From Calothrix sp. FI2-JRJ7 (lineage in GTDB: Bacteria > Cyanobacteriota > Cyanobacteriia > Cyanobacteriales > Nostocaceae), in contig JAHHGX010000071.1 of NCBI GenBank assembly GCA_019359675.1, forward strand, positions 62,001-126,000: DNA of 64,000 nucleotides. Reading direction: 5' to 3'. Positions 16,838 through 25,415 of this stretch are shown here, one piece after another. Made by a program: the position numbers and the translations under genes. The number at the start of each line of letters is the position of its first letter. The first letter of the stretch is position 1. The notes under the pieces were generated by a model. The model worked only from the letters and a program-made list of their open reading frames with translations, was not told the DNA's origin and did no database searches.

Positions 16838-17949
16838 TGAAACTTCATGTACTTGTCGTAGATGATGCCGTCATCGTTCGCAATCGGGTTTCCAAGATAT
16901 TATCCACCGTACCAGAAATCGAAGCTGTCTCTGTAGCAGCAAGTGGTAAAATTGCTCTTTTAAAAATTCCTCAAGTCAATCCAGATATCATTATCTTGGA
17001 TGTGGAAATGCCCGAAATGGATGGTTTAGAGACACTCGTTGAAATTCGACGACAGTATCCAAAACTACCTATAATTATGTTTAGTGCTTTAACTGTTTTA
17101 GGCGCCGCAACCACATTAGACGCTTTAATTTTGGGCGCCAACGATTATGCTACCAAACCAAGTAACCTCACAAGCATAGAAGCAGCAAACCAGCACATCC
17201 TCACAGAACTAGTACCCAAAATAAAAGCATTAAGTGCTGTAGAGACGCGATTTATCGCGTCTCCACCATCTACAGTGTCATATAAAAATGTGACTAACCA
17301 AGACGCGATAAACCAAGACGCGATAAACCAAGACGCGATAAACCAAGACCGAATAAATTCGGTCTCTACATCCTCTATTGATATCGTCGCAATTGGTGTT
17401 TCTACAGGGGGACCCAATGCTTTAGCAGAAATTTTACCCAAACTCCCTGCTGATTTTCCTGCCGCAATTTTGATAGTTCAACACATGCCACCAATGTTTA
17501 CTAAGCTGATGGCAGAACGTTTGGCGTCAAAATGTCACATTCCTGTAGCTGAAGCTATACCCGGCACAACTGTAAAACCAGGACATGTTTGGATTGCACC
17601 CGGTGATTATCATCTAGAAGTTTTGCGCGATAACAACATTGTAAAACTCGTAACCAATCAAGCACCACCAGAAAATTCTTGTCGTCCTGCTGTTGACGTT
17701 TTATTTCGTTCGGTTGCAAAAGTTTACGGAAACAAATCTTTGGGTGTTGTATTGACGGGTATGGGAAAGGACGGATTACAAGGTGCTGAATATATTCACG
17801 CTTGTGGTGGTCATATTTTTGTCCAAGACCAAGCTTCTAGCGTCGTTTGGGGGATGCCAGGATTTGTCGCAAATGCTGGTTTAGCAGAATCTATCCTACC
17901 TATCAGCAAAATGGCAGATGCTATTTTACAATTAGTAGCTCACAATTAA
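16837..17949 (+). CDS. cheB: Chemotaxis methylesterase CheB with repeat-expanded linker
   Basis: CheB demethylates receptors when phosphorylated. The 370 residues have an N-terminal receiver (Asp in IIILDVEMPEMDG) and a C-terminal methylesterase with GVSTGGPNAL (Ser), VQHMPP (His) and VLTGMGKDG (Asp). The linker (about 134-180) is abnormal: it reads VETRFIASPP and then four INQD units, encoded by an R4 palindrome and 15-bp tandem repeats. The catalytic domains are intact, so the protein is probably functional. Start overlaps the receptor stop. Confidence 0.9.
   Translation: MKLHVLVVDDAVIVRNRVSKILSTVPEIEAVSVAASGKIALLKIPQVNPDIIILDVEMPEMDGLETLVEIRRQYPKLPIIMFSALTVLGAATTLDALILGANDYATKPSNLTSIEAANQHILTELVPKIKALSAVETRFIASPPSTVSYKNVTNQDAINQDAINQDAINQDRINSVSTSSIDIVAIGVSTGGPNALAEILPKLPADFPAAILIVQHMPPMFTKLMAERLASKCHIPVAEAIPGTTVKPGHVWIAPGDYHLEVLRDNNIVKLVTNQAPPENSCRPAVDVLFRSVAKVYGNKSLGVVLTGMGKDGLQGAEYIHACGGHIFVQDQASSVVWGMPGFVANAGLAESILPISKMADAILQLVAHN
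17239..17375. repeat. R4 palindrome with 15-bp tandem repeats inside cheB
   Basis: GTAGAGACGCGATTTATCGC at 17239 forms a perfect palindrome with GCGTCTCC. It is followed from about 17300 by four units of AACCAAGACGCGATA (last unit changed to AACCAAGACCGAATA) and a closing AATTCGGTCTCTACA. All lengths are multiples that keep the cheB frame. Confidence 0.9.
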
Positions 17950-18028
17950 CAAAAGTTTATAATAATCTTTTGTTAACTTGTATCAAATTTATCGTGAATA
18001 TATGTTTAAAGTCTGTGGTCATCAGACA

Positions 18029-18862
18029 ATGAGCTTGAGCAACGTAGATTTTGACTACCTACGTCATTTAGTTCGTGAACACTCTGCTGTTGCTCTTGAT
18101 GCGGGTAAAGAATATTTAGTTGAGTTACATTTGTCAAACTACGTTCGGCAGATTGGTTTTGATACAACAGCAAATTTTATTGAACATCTTAAGGTTTCAA
18201 AATTTGGAGACCTTCATATAGCAGCAGTCGAACACCTAGTCAATTACGAAACAACTTTTTTTCGAGATATTTATCCGTTTGAAGCTCTCAAAGATTATAT
18301 TTTGCCGGAGATAATCCAGCGGCGCCAGTCATATCAATCAGATAAAATCAAGATTTGGAGTGCAGCATGTTCGACGGGGCAAGAAGTCTACAGCATTGCG
18401 ATATTGATTCACGAGCATTTCCCCATGTTGAATGAGGCAAACCTACAAATTGTTGCTAGCGATTTTTCTAATAAAGCACTAAAACGCGCACGTAGCGGTA
18501 TATATAGTCCGTTGGAAGTTAGACGAGGACTACCTGCTAACTTACGAAAAAAGTACTTTCACTCTTGCGGCAACGAATGGCAGATTGACAGCAAACTTTC
18601 TAACATGATTAATTTTCATCAAATGAATTTAATTAAACCTTGGTCTACCTTACCCTTTGAGCAAGTGGATATTTTATTCATTCGTAACGTTTTAATTTAT
18701 TTCGACATCAATACCAAAAAAGATATGCTGTATAAAATAAAACAAGTACTTCATCCAGAAGGGTATTTGTTCTTTGGTGGAGGTGAAACCACTTTGAACC
18801 TAGACAACGATTTTGAAAGGATTCAACTGGGACAAGCAATCACCTACAGGTTAAAATCTTGA
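18029..18862 (+). CDS. cheR: Chemotaxis protein methyltransferase CheR
   Basis: CheR methylates glutamates of the receptor using SAM. The 277-residue protein has the N-terminal helical domain, then VNYETTFFRD, SAM motif IWSAACSTGQEVYSIAI and the family NVLIYFD near the end. The frame is open upstream to a TTG at 17978 and an ATG at 18002, but ATG 18029 (MSLSNVDFDYLRHLV) gives the usual start. No clear ribosome binding site at any of the three. It follows cheB by 79 bp and closes the operon. The stop TGA directly adjoins an R5 palindrome. Confidence 0.88.
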   Translation: MSLSNVDFDYLRHLVREHSAVALDAGKEYLVELHLSNYVRQIGFDTTANFIEHLKVSKFGDLHIAAVEHLVNYETTFFRDIYPFEALKDYILPEIIQRRQSYQSDKIKIWSAACSTGQEVYSIAILIHEHFPMLNEANLQIVASDFSNKALKRARSGIYSPLEVRRGLPANLRKKYFHSCGNEWQIDSKLSNMINFHQMNLIKPWSTLPFEQVDILFIRNVLIYFDINTKKDMLYKIKQVLHPEGYLFFGGGETTLNLDNDFERIQLGQAITYRLKS

Positions 18863-18876
18863 GAAACCAGGTTTCT
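18862..18876. repeat. R5 palindrome (AGAAACCAGGTTTCT)
   Basis: Fifteen-base palindrome at the cheR stop. Related copies are at 38041-38056, 56775-56789 and 56825-56841. Confidence 0.8.
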
Positions 18877-18994
18877 GAGTTTCTTTTTTAATGAATTAGT
18901 TAATCTCAGTAAGATGCATTACACTTAATAAGGGCTAATATCATAAGAAAAAGTTTCGCAGTGTGATATTTTAGGCTAACTGAAATATTTTACT

Positions 18995-19447
18995 GTGGTA
19001 ACTATATATATAAACACGCTCAAGTTATCGAATTCGCTTGTGCAATCCAAAAAACCAGAAAAAATAGATTTTAATAACGAGTACCCGTGTCCTTGTCGTC
19101 GTCGGGGACAGTTAACTGCGATTACGCTGACAGAAGCTTTTGGCTGCAACCGTTGTCAGCGGATTTTCGTCGTCGAAGATAGCGGTTATGTTTTAGAAGA
19201 ACTTTCAACCACGTATCCTTATAAAAAGGCTTGGCGTTGGTCGGGTAACGCTTGGAGCGTTGTTCATCCTAAGATGGGAGAAAGTTACTTACCTGTAGCG
19301 CTAGGCATTATTTTTGTGCTAGTGGTTATATGGCTACCATTGGCATTACGCTTGGCAAACACATCAAGTTGGGTTGCTTGGGCAATGCTAGCGGTACTAT
19401 TAGCGCTTTTACCTGCACTAATGTTGTGGTTGACCCATAGACCGTAA
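18995..19447 (+). CDS. Conserved cyanobacterial zinc-ribbon membrane protein
   Basis: A 150-residue protein. The middle part (YPCPCRRRGQLTAITLTEAFGCNRCQRIFVVEDSG) is a zinc-ribbon-like segment with Cys pairs, followed by TTYPYKKAWRWSGNAW, and two C-terminal membrane helices (about 100-119 and 126-146). Function unknown. The GTG at 18995 is the most 5' start; homologues seem to begin nearer residue 15-20, so the true start may be internal. It ends six bases before the ProA-like gene, so the two are probably cotranscribed. Confidence 0.65.
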   Translation: MVTIYINTLKLSNSLVQSKKPEKIDFNNEYPCPCRRRGQLTAITLTEAFGCNRCQRIFVVEDSGYVLEELSTTYPYKKAWRWSGNAWSVVHPKMGESYLPVALGIIFVLVVIWLPLALRLANTSSWVAWAMLAVLLALLPALMLWLTHRP

Positions 19448-19453
19448 ACCCAA

Positions 19454-20719
19454 ATGAGTGTTGATGCTTTTGATGACGTACCTGAAGTAATGCGTATTAC
19501 GATGCGCGCTTATAGTGCTTCTTTACGTTTAGGTATTACAAAGGGAATAGACCGCAGTCGCGCTGTGCTGGCAATGGCACAGGCGCTGAATAATGCGTTT
19601 GATGATATTTTGGAGGCTAACACCCTTGACTTAGAGGCCAGTCGAGAAATGGCGGTACCTGAGTTAATTTTAGATTGGTTAAAGTTAACTCCAGAACGTT
19701 TGGAAGCAGCAGTTGATATTTTGCAGCGTTTAGGGGAGTTACCCGACCCTTTGCGACGTGTCAGAACTGCTGACTATCAGCTTGATGATTCTCAAACTTA
19801 TTCGCATTTAATGCCATTAGGTGTAATCGCTTTTATTTATGAGGCATTTCCAGAATTAGGCGCCATTGCCGCTGCGATGTGTATTAAAACAGGTAATAGT
19901 ATTATTCTTAAGGGCAGTACCGAATCGAGTCATTCCAATGCTGCAATAGTCGATGTCCTGCAAAATGCCATCTTAGATAAAGGTTTACCAGTTGGAAGCA
20001 TTGAGCTAATAACCAGTGAACACGGCGCCTCGTTACGTGATTTAATAACTCAAGACAAATATTTAAATTTGGTAATACCTTACGGACGTCCAAGTTTCGT
20101 GCAGCAAGTCGTGCGTAATTCAACGGCGCCTGTACTAAAATCAGCAATGGGTAACTGCTATGCATACTGGTCACTCAACAGTAGCTTAGAAATGCTGAGG
20201 GGAATAATTGTAGATAGTCACTCTAGCGAACCAGACCCAGTTAACGCCATAGAAAAAGTACTAGTACACCGTCAAACTTTACCATCATCACTAACAACTT
20301 TATTCAACAGCTTGAAAGAAAAAGGTTTTGATATTAAAGGTGATGAAGAACTAACGGCAGCTTTTGGACAACTACAACTTGCTAGTGACAACGAATGGGG
20401 TAATCCATATTTAAACAAAACTGTTGCATTTAAACTCGTTGATAGCTTAGAAATAGCCATCAACTGGATAAATCAATACAGTAGCGGACATGCTGACTGC
20501 ATTGTGACAGAATCTTATCAAGAAAGTCGGCAATTTGCACTTGGTGTTAATAGCGCTTCCACATACGTCAACGCATCCCCACGTTTTTCCCGTAACACAT
20601 CGCGTAGTGACGCTGTATTCTTAGGAATGTCAAACCAAAAAGGACACCGACGCGGAATCATTAACCTCGAAAGTCTTACAACAGTTAAACACATCGTTCA
20701 AGGTAACGGACGATTTTAG
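19454..20719 (+). CDS. ProA-like protein (gamma-glutamyl phosphate reductase family) lacking the catalytic cysteine
   Basis: The 421 residues align over their length with gamma-glutamyl phosphate reductase, an aldehyde-dehydrogenase-fold enzyme of proline synthesis (PLGVIAFIYEAFPELGAIAAA, CIKTGNSIILKGS). The catalytic segment, normally x-x-Cys-Asn-x-x-Glu followed by a hydrophobic strand, here reads DPVNAIEKVLVH, so Val stands where the Cys should be. The nucleotide-binding part is also altered (IPYGRPSFVQQV where the family has IPRGG). It is therefore probably not a working ProA but a divergent paralogue, perhaps regulatory or with another activity. A normal proA would be expected elsewhere. 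The gene follows the zinc-ribbon membrane gene by six bases. Confidence 0.8.
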   Translation: MSVDAFDDVPEVMRITMRAYSASLRLGITKGIDRSRAVLAMAQALNNAFDDILEANTLDLEASREMAVPELILDWLKLTPERLEAAVDILQRLGELPDPLRRVRTADYQLDDSQTYSHLMPLGVIAFIYEAFPELGAIAAAMCIKTGNSIILKGSTESSHSNAAIVDVLQNAILDKGLPVGSIELITSEHGASLRDLITQDKYLNLVIPYGRPSFVQQVVRNSTAPVLKSAMGNCYAYWSLNSSLEMLRGIIVDSHSSEPDPVNAIEKVLVHRQTLPSSLTTLFNSLKEKGFDIKGDEELTAAFGQLQLASDNEWGNPYLNKTVAFKLVDSLEIAINWINQYSSGHADCIVTESYQESRQFALGVNSASTYVNASPRFSRNTSRSDAVFLGMSNQKGHRRGIINLESLTTVKHIVQGNGRF

Positions 20720-20810
20720 TTAAGATTTATATCTATGTTGTATTTTGAGCGTAATTTTCCACAACCAAATAGTAATAAATAGTATACCTAAAACGTTAGA
20801 TATACTACAA

Positions 20811-21230
20811 ATGTACAGCCAGCCAAATCCTGAAGACCGTAAAGCTATGTTTCTCATTTTCACTAGCCTCGGTTGCTTATCATGGATGACAGCTATTATT
20901 GTTAGTTGATTTGTATTAAAATTTGTTGATACTGCCTCAACCGCAGATGGTGAAATTATACATCGCAACAACACAGGCGCCCACGTGAAAGTGCGCTTTA
21001 CCACCGCAGACGGAAACATTATTGAATACCACCAAAACAGCGCAGTTAGTTATAAAGTTGGACACAAAGTCAAAGTTCTATACGACCCTGAAAACGCTTA
21101 TAACGCTAGTACTAATGCTCCAGGTGCATTATGGTTTAAATCTACAATTATTAGTTTAATTGGAACAGCTTTTATTATCGGCGCTTATGGAGAGTGGAAA
21201 CAGTATAAAAGTATAAAATCAAAATATTAA
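20811..21230 (+). pseudogene. DUF3592-domain membrane protein, interrupted by an in-frame TGA
   Basis: From ATG 20811 the frame reads MYSQPNPEDRKAMFLIFTSL and an N-terminal membrane segment, meets TGA at 20907-20909, and continues in the same frame through FVLKFVDTASTADGEI and the DUF3592-like core (VKVRFTTADGNIIEYHQN, KVGHKVKVLYDPENAYNA) to a second membrane helix and TAA at 21230. A single change of TGG to TGA would explain it. The downstream part alone (GTG 20985) would lack the first helix. Either a recent nonsense mutation, a sequencing error, or readthrough. Confidence 0.7.
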
Positions 21231-21236
21231 AATTCT

Positions 21237-21266
21237 TGTGGAACAGGCATTATTGCCTGTTCTACA
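21237..21266. repeat. R6 hairpin repeat (GTGGAACAGGCA...TGCCTGTTC)
   Basis: Arms TGTGGAACAGGCA and TGCCTGTTCTACA with a four-base loop. It lies between the convergent DUF3592 pseudogene and desB, where it could serve as a two-way terminator. Other copies at 23904-23935 and 50392-50419. Confidence 0.8.
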
Positions 21267-21279
21267 AAAGGAAGGTAAT

Positions 21280-22362
21280 TTACTTCTGTGCAGCAGCTTT
21301 TAGCTTGTGCGAAGTATAGTAAACTTTGCTACCTTCATCTGGTACAAAATGACACTCAACGGCAGAACGCCAAAGTGACTTCCAAATTGGTTCGTTTGAC
21401 TCGAAGAAATAATCACCCATTATTGGTTTAATAGCCGCAGTAGCCTTTTTTAAATTGTAATGCGGCATATTTAAGAAGATATGGTGTGCAACGTGAGTCC
21501 CAATATCGTGATGAATGTTGTTGATAAAACCATAATCACGGTCAATTGAAGAAATGGCGCCTTTCAAAAAAGTCCATTCATCACCGCGATACCAAGGAAT
21601 AGTTGGTTCGGTGTGGTGTAAAAATGTGACCAAATCAAGCCAAATTATAAATACTAAATATGGTCCTAGATAATACTTAACAAACCACATGAAACCAAAT
21701 TGGTAAGTTAAGAATCCTAGTAAACCTACCATAGCACTCCAACAAACAGTGCTAGTAATAACATCCCACTTCTCGTTCGGCTTAAATAACGAACTGCTGG
21801 GAAGGAAATGCGAACCTGTTTTACCAGGAGAACGCATAAACAAGTAAATTGGGTACGCTAGCAAAAATATATAGTGTCGTCCGAGCTTAGTAATAAAGTC
21901 AGACTTGTTATAATCTGACTCACTCGAAGGATACCAGCTTTCATCATTTTCAAGACTACCCGTATTTTTGTGGTGAGTGCGATGGCTAATTCGCCAACCG
22001 TGATACGGTACCAAAATTGGTGTGTGACAAATATGACCCATTAAATCATTCAGCCACTTATATTTAGAAAAAGATTGGTGTCCGCAGTCATGTCCAACAA
22101 CAAATAGTGCCCAGAACATTGTCCCTTGCATTACCCAAAAAATTGGGAAAAATAACCAAGAGTCAAAATGGTAAGCGACTGCATAAAGTAGTCCTATGAT
22201 TGCAATGTCACGAAAGAAATAATACATCGATTTCACAACACTAGGTTGAAAGCATTCTGCTGGAATTGCTGCTTTCAAATCTCCAAGAGTGAAAGGGAGA
22301 GTTGTTTCTAATGGCGACTTTAAGCCTTTTTGATTGCTGGAAGAAATTATTGTATCTGTCAC
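21280..22362 (-). CDS. desB: Acyl-lipid omega-3 (delta-15) fatty acid desaturase
   Basis: DesB adds the omega-3 double bond to C18 acyl groups of membrane lipids, with ferredoxin as donor. The 360 residues carry the three histidine boxes HDCGH (about 91), HRTHH (about 127) and HVAHH (about 294), plus the family segments ILVPYHGWRISHR and DRDYGFINNIHHDIGTH that separate DesB from DesA. Hydrophobic stretches at about 48-90 and 200-240 place it in the membrane. Fourth gene of the minus-strand desaturase cluster. Confidence 0.92.
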   Translation of the reverse strand: MTDTIISSSNQKGLKSPLETTLPFTLGDLKAAIPAECFQPSVVKSMYYFFRDIAIIGLLYAVAYHFDSWLFFPIFWVMQGTMFWALFVVGHDCGHQSFSKYKWLNDLMGHICHTPILVPYHGWRISHRTHHKNTGSLENDESWYPSSESDYNKSDFITKLGRHYIFLLAYPIYLFMRSPGKTGSHFLPSSSLFKPNEKWDVITSTVCWSAMVGLLGFLTYQFGFMWFVKYYLGPYLVFIIWLDLVTFLHHTEPTIPWYRGDEWTFLKGAISSIDRDYGFINNIHHDIGTHVAHHIFLNMPHYNLKKATAAIKPIMGDYFFESNEPIWKSLWRSAVECHFVPDEGSKVYYTSHKLKAAAQK

Positions 22363-22760
22363 TTGATTTTGCTGTTCGTAAAATTCAAACGTGAAAAATT
22401 TGCAAATTGCAATCGTTCACACTTTTGATAAATATAATTAGCCTTTAGTATTATTAGCATTATATTGGTCAAATGACAAATATCCATTTTTTATAAGTCA
22501 TCTGAATTATTTACATCAAAATATGCTTATATAAATTTATGATGAAGCTGTATATAAACATAGTCGTATTACACACTTCTTAGGCGGCGAATAAATTATA
22601 ATAAATAATTCATCTAAATATTTCTTTTTGCACATATAGTTAATCAGTAGGTTGGGTATTAGCGTAAACGAAGTTTTCCCGAAGGGTAGCTTTCCCGTAG
22701 GGTAACGGTAGCGTAACCCAACGTATATAATGTTGGGTTCTCGCTTCGCTTACACCCAAC
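22363..22760. other. Gap between desB and desD
   Basis: About 400 bp. The half next to desB is AT-rich without a gene and probably holds a separate desB promoter. The half next to desD is an R1 repeat array (22647-22764). The size suggests desB can be transcribed independently of desD. Confidence 0.6.
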
Positions 22761-22764
22761 CTAC
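22647..22764. repeat. R1 dispersed repeat, long form
   Basis: Arms GTAGGTTGGGTATTAGCG and CACCCAACCTAC with inner GTAACCCAACG and TGTTGGGTTC arms and a CCCGAAGGGTAG centre. Supplies the desD stop codon on the minus strand (TCG TAG GTT GGG). Confidence 0.9.
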
Positions 22765-23879
22765 GAAGCAACCAAATCAACATTAATGTCGGCGCCGGAA
22801 CCTAGAGTTTTGAGTAAACTATAATTTGCTGCTAATGCTTCGGTAAAAGTTGGGTAAACATAATATTGCACGTCAAACTCAGCGCAAACCTCCGCTAAAA
22901 TCGGAGCGATTTTAGGATAATGTATGTGACAAACTTGAGGGAATAAATGATGAACAACTTGGTAATTCAAACCACCTAAATACCAATTTAAGAAAGCATT
23001 CTTCGGAGCAAAATCAACAGTTGTCTTAACTTGTGAAATAGCCCATTCATCATCAACAGAATTAGACTGTGGGTCAGGTTCAACAAACTCTGCTGGTTCC
23101 AACACGTGAGCAAGCATGAATACATTGCATATCAACAAACCATAAGTCATGTAAGCAATGCTAAATCCAATGAATGCTTGAATCGGAGTATATCCTACAG
23201 CCATTGGAATTATAAAGAAAAGTCCTAACCAAACAACTTTACCTACGAGTAAAGTAAATATTTCTTTAAGATTTACAGGTACTACATGGTCATGATACTT
23301 ACGCTTAAACAAAATTATGTGTACATCAGCTAAAGACCAGTAGAACGGAATAATCGCATAAATAAATGATACAAATAGGTGCTGAAACCTTTGGTAAGAC
23401 TTATGCTCCATAACAGGAGTCATTCGTACCAATCCGTCACCATGTATTTCTACGTCGTGACCTAAAATATTAGTAAAAGTATGATGAAGATGATTATGGC
23501 GAAATCTCCATAAATAACTGGAAAGACCAATTGCATCATAAATCAAACCAATAAAGCGATTAACAGATTTTTTACTTGAGTAACCACCGTGGTTGGCATC
23601 ATGTCCTACACTAAAACCTATACCAGCAATTCCTGCTCCTAATACAATACATCCAATTATTTTTGCCCAAATTACTGCTGGCCCAAACAAGGTGAAAGTC
23701 CAAGCACCAATTACCCATCCTAAAATCACTGCTGTCTTAAAATACATTGCAGCATTATCGCGCTTTGAAATATTATTCGATTCAAAATAATCATCAACTC
23801 GCTGATTGAGTCTTTTTCTAAAACCAAGATTCTTAGTATAAGTTACTCTTGTTTGCGTTTTTTCTTGTGTTTGTGTCAT
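22761..23879 (-). CDS. desD: Acyl-lipid delta-6 fatty acid desaturase
   Basis: DesD introduces the delta-6 double bond, giving gamma-linolenic and, with DesB, stearidonic acid. The 372 residues show the front-end desaturase boxes: HDANHGG (about 93), HNHLHH (about 128) and the glutamine form of the third box, NYQVVHHLFPQVCHIHYPKI (Gln-x-x-His-His). Four or more hydrophobic helices. No fused cytochrome b5, as in cyanobacterial enzymes. Its stop codon lies in an R1 repeat. Third gene of the cluster. Confidence 0.92.
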   Translation of the reverse strand: MTQTQEKTQTRVTYTKNLGFRKRLNQRVDDYFESNNISKRDNAAMYFKTAVILGWVIGAWTFTLFGPAVIWAKIIGCIVLGAGIAGIGFSVGHDANHGGYSSKKSVNRFIGLIYDAIGLSSYLWRFRHNHLHHTFTNILGHDVEIHGDGLVRMTPVMEHKSYQRFQHLFVSFIYAIIPFYWSLADVHIILFKRKYHDHVVPVNLKEIFTLLVGKVVWLGLFFIIPMAVGYTPIQAFIGFSIAYMTYGLLICNVFMLAHVLEPAEFVEPDPQSNSVDDEWAISQVKTTVDFAPKNAFLNWYLGGLNYQVVHHLFPQVCHIHYPKIAPILAEVCAEFDVQYYVYPTFTEALAANYSLLKTLGSGADINVDLVAS

Positions 23880-23903
23880 GTATGTTTTTGTAGTTTATAT
23901 TTT

Positions 23904-23935
23904 TTGTGGAATGGGCACCCTTGCCCGTTCCACAA
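23904..23935. repeat. R6 hairpin repeat between desD and desA
   Basis: Arms TTGTGGAATGGGCA and TGCCCGTTCCACAA around a CCCT loop. It could attenuate transcription between desA and desD. Confidence 0.8.
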
Positions 23936-23979
23936 GAATGACAAGGGTATATTTGCGTATTTGGCTCAGAACATATCGT

Positions 23980-25056
23980 CTATTTACCAGCTTCGTACTG
24001 CTTAAAAGTTAGATAACCATTATCTTCTTTGTATAGCTGGCACTCATCAGTCAACCGCTTCATTAAAGACCATGAGAAACGACATTCATCATGGAGATAC
24101 GTATTCCAATTTTCTTTAATGCTTCGGTAAGCCTTCCGCAAATTATACGAAGGAATCGCTGTTGAAATATGGTGTGGTACGTGAACATTAATGTCGTGAC
24201 ACAAAAACTCTACCCAACGTGGATAATCACAATGAATAGTACCCGCTAACTGAGCAATTGCTTCGTTCCACTTCCAGCGATTCTCAAACGGTACATCCGG
24301 CGCTGTATGGTGAACGTAAGTAAAAGTACTCATCCAGAAATGATAAATTAACCAAGGGACTAGCCAAAATTTAACAAATCCCCAAATTCCAGTTGTAAAA
24401 ATCAACGCTGGAAATGCTATTGCTGCGAATATTGTTACAACCGCAATCGATAATTTAACTTTAGGACGGTCTTTCTCTAGAAAATTCTCGGCGTTAAAAT
24501 GTATCAACGCCCAATGTCCTATAGAACCGACCCACCACAATTTATTTGTTAAAAACGTTTTCAGAATTAGGCGCCATGTTGGACTACTGCTTTCAAACAT
24601 CGCTGGTCTAACTGGATGCCAAGCATTATCAAAATCAAGCTTGTTAGTATGCTTGTGGTGATAATTGTGACCAACACGCCAAGCATGAAATGGGTAAATT
24701 AACGGTAAAAAGGCTATATGCCCAACTAAATCATTAACCCAACGACGGTTTGAAAATGAGCGGTGTCCACAATCATGCCCAATTACAAAAAAGCCAGTAA
24801 GTGCAGTACCTGTGAAAATCCATGCAAGTGGTAAAAAATACCAAGGAGAAACTACCAAACTTGCATACCCCAAAGCCACCATAAGCACATTTATAATCAC
24901 CCCGGTCCATGCCTTGCGACTATCCTTTTGGAAACACTCGCGCGGGATGGATTTGATAATATGCTTTAGCTTTAGGCTATCTTGACCGAAACTATCAGGG
25001 ACGATAGTCTGAGTGCTTTTGCGAGACTCTTCGCTCTTAACTATTGATACTGTCAT
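23980..25056 (-). CDS. desA: Acyl-lipid delta-12 fatty acid desaturase
   Basis: DesA converts oleoyl to linoleoyl groups on glycerolipids. The protein (358 residues from ATG 25056) has HDCGH (about 94), HNYHH (about 130) and HVPHH (about 295) boxes and the DesA-type [31 protein letters not shown]. The frame extends upstream to 25086, but the extra ten residues lack similarity and ATG 25056 ([13 protein letters not shown]) is preferred. Long STRR repeats lie between it and desC. Confidence 0.92.
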   Translation of the reverse strand: MTVSIVKSEESRKSTQTIVPDSFGQDSLKLKHIIKSIPRECFQKDSRKAWTGVIINVLMVALGYASLVVSPWYFLPLAWIFTGTALTGFFVIGHDCGHRSFSNRRWVNDLVGHIAFLPLIYPFHAWRVGHNYHHKHTNKLDFDNAWHPVRPAMFESSSPTWRLILKTFLTNKLWWVGSIGHWALIHFNAENFLEKDRPKVKLSIAVVTIFAAIAFPALIFTTGIWGFVKFWLVPWLIYHFWMSTFTYVHHTAPDVPFENRWKWNEAIAQLAGTIHCDYPRWVEFLCHDINVHVPHHISTAIPSYNLRKAYRSIKENWNTYLHDECRFSWSLMKRLTDECQLYKEDNGYLTFKQYEAGK

Positions 25057-25087
25057 GAATACTAAATTATGAAAAACTCCCCACAAT

Positions 25088-25193
25088 CAAGAGTTATGAG
25101 TTATGAGTGATGAGTTAAGAATTAATGAGTTATGAGTTATGAGTTATGAGTTTTAACTCCTAACTTTTAACTTCTAACTCCTAACTCCTAACT
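25088..25193. repeat. R3 heptameric repeats in opposed orientation
   Basis: About nine GAGTTAT-type units followed by about seven of the reverse complement (CTCCTAA, CTTTTAA), so the transcript could fold into a long hairpin. Located between desC and desA. Confidence 0.85.
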
Positions 25194-25260
25194 GTAAGGT
25201 GCGTGACGCTACTAGATCATTGGTTTTACTTCATAATTTTTATAGCGTCACGCACCCTAC
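25194..25260. repeat. R2 dispersed palindromic repeat
   Basis: Arms GTAAGGTGCGTGACGCTACT and ATAGCGTCACGCACCCTAC; directly adjoins the heptamer array. Confidence 0.88.
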
Positions 25261-25415
25261 GTCCTAACTTTTAACTTGTAACGTCTTGAGTAAAGTTTTG
25301 TTAAGGTCGCGATTTGGATTATATCAATAAAATCGCAATTTTCGCGACATTTTAAACCCCCGTTCTACAAAGATTATCTGAGTAGCGGGGGATAACAGAT
25401 TGCAAGCAGATTATT

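Noticed and set aside
20720-21019. A 99-codon minus-strand frame before desB
   Set aside because: It is antisense to the DUF3592 pseudogene, whose reading is the better explanation.
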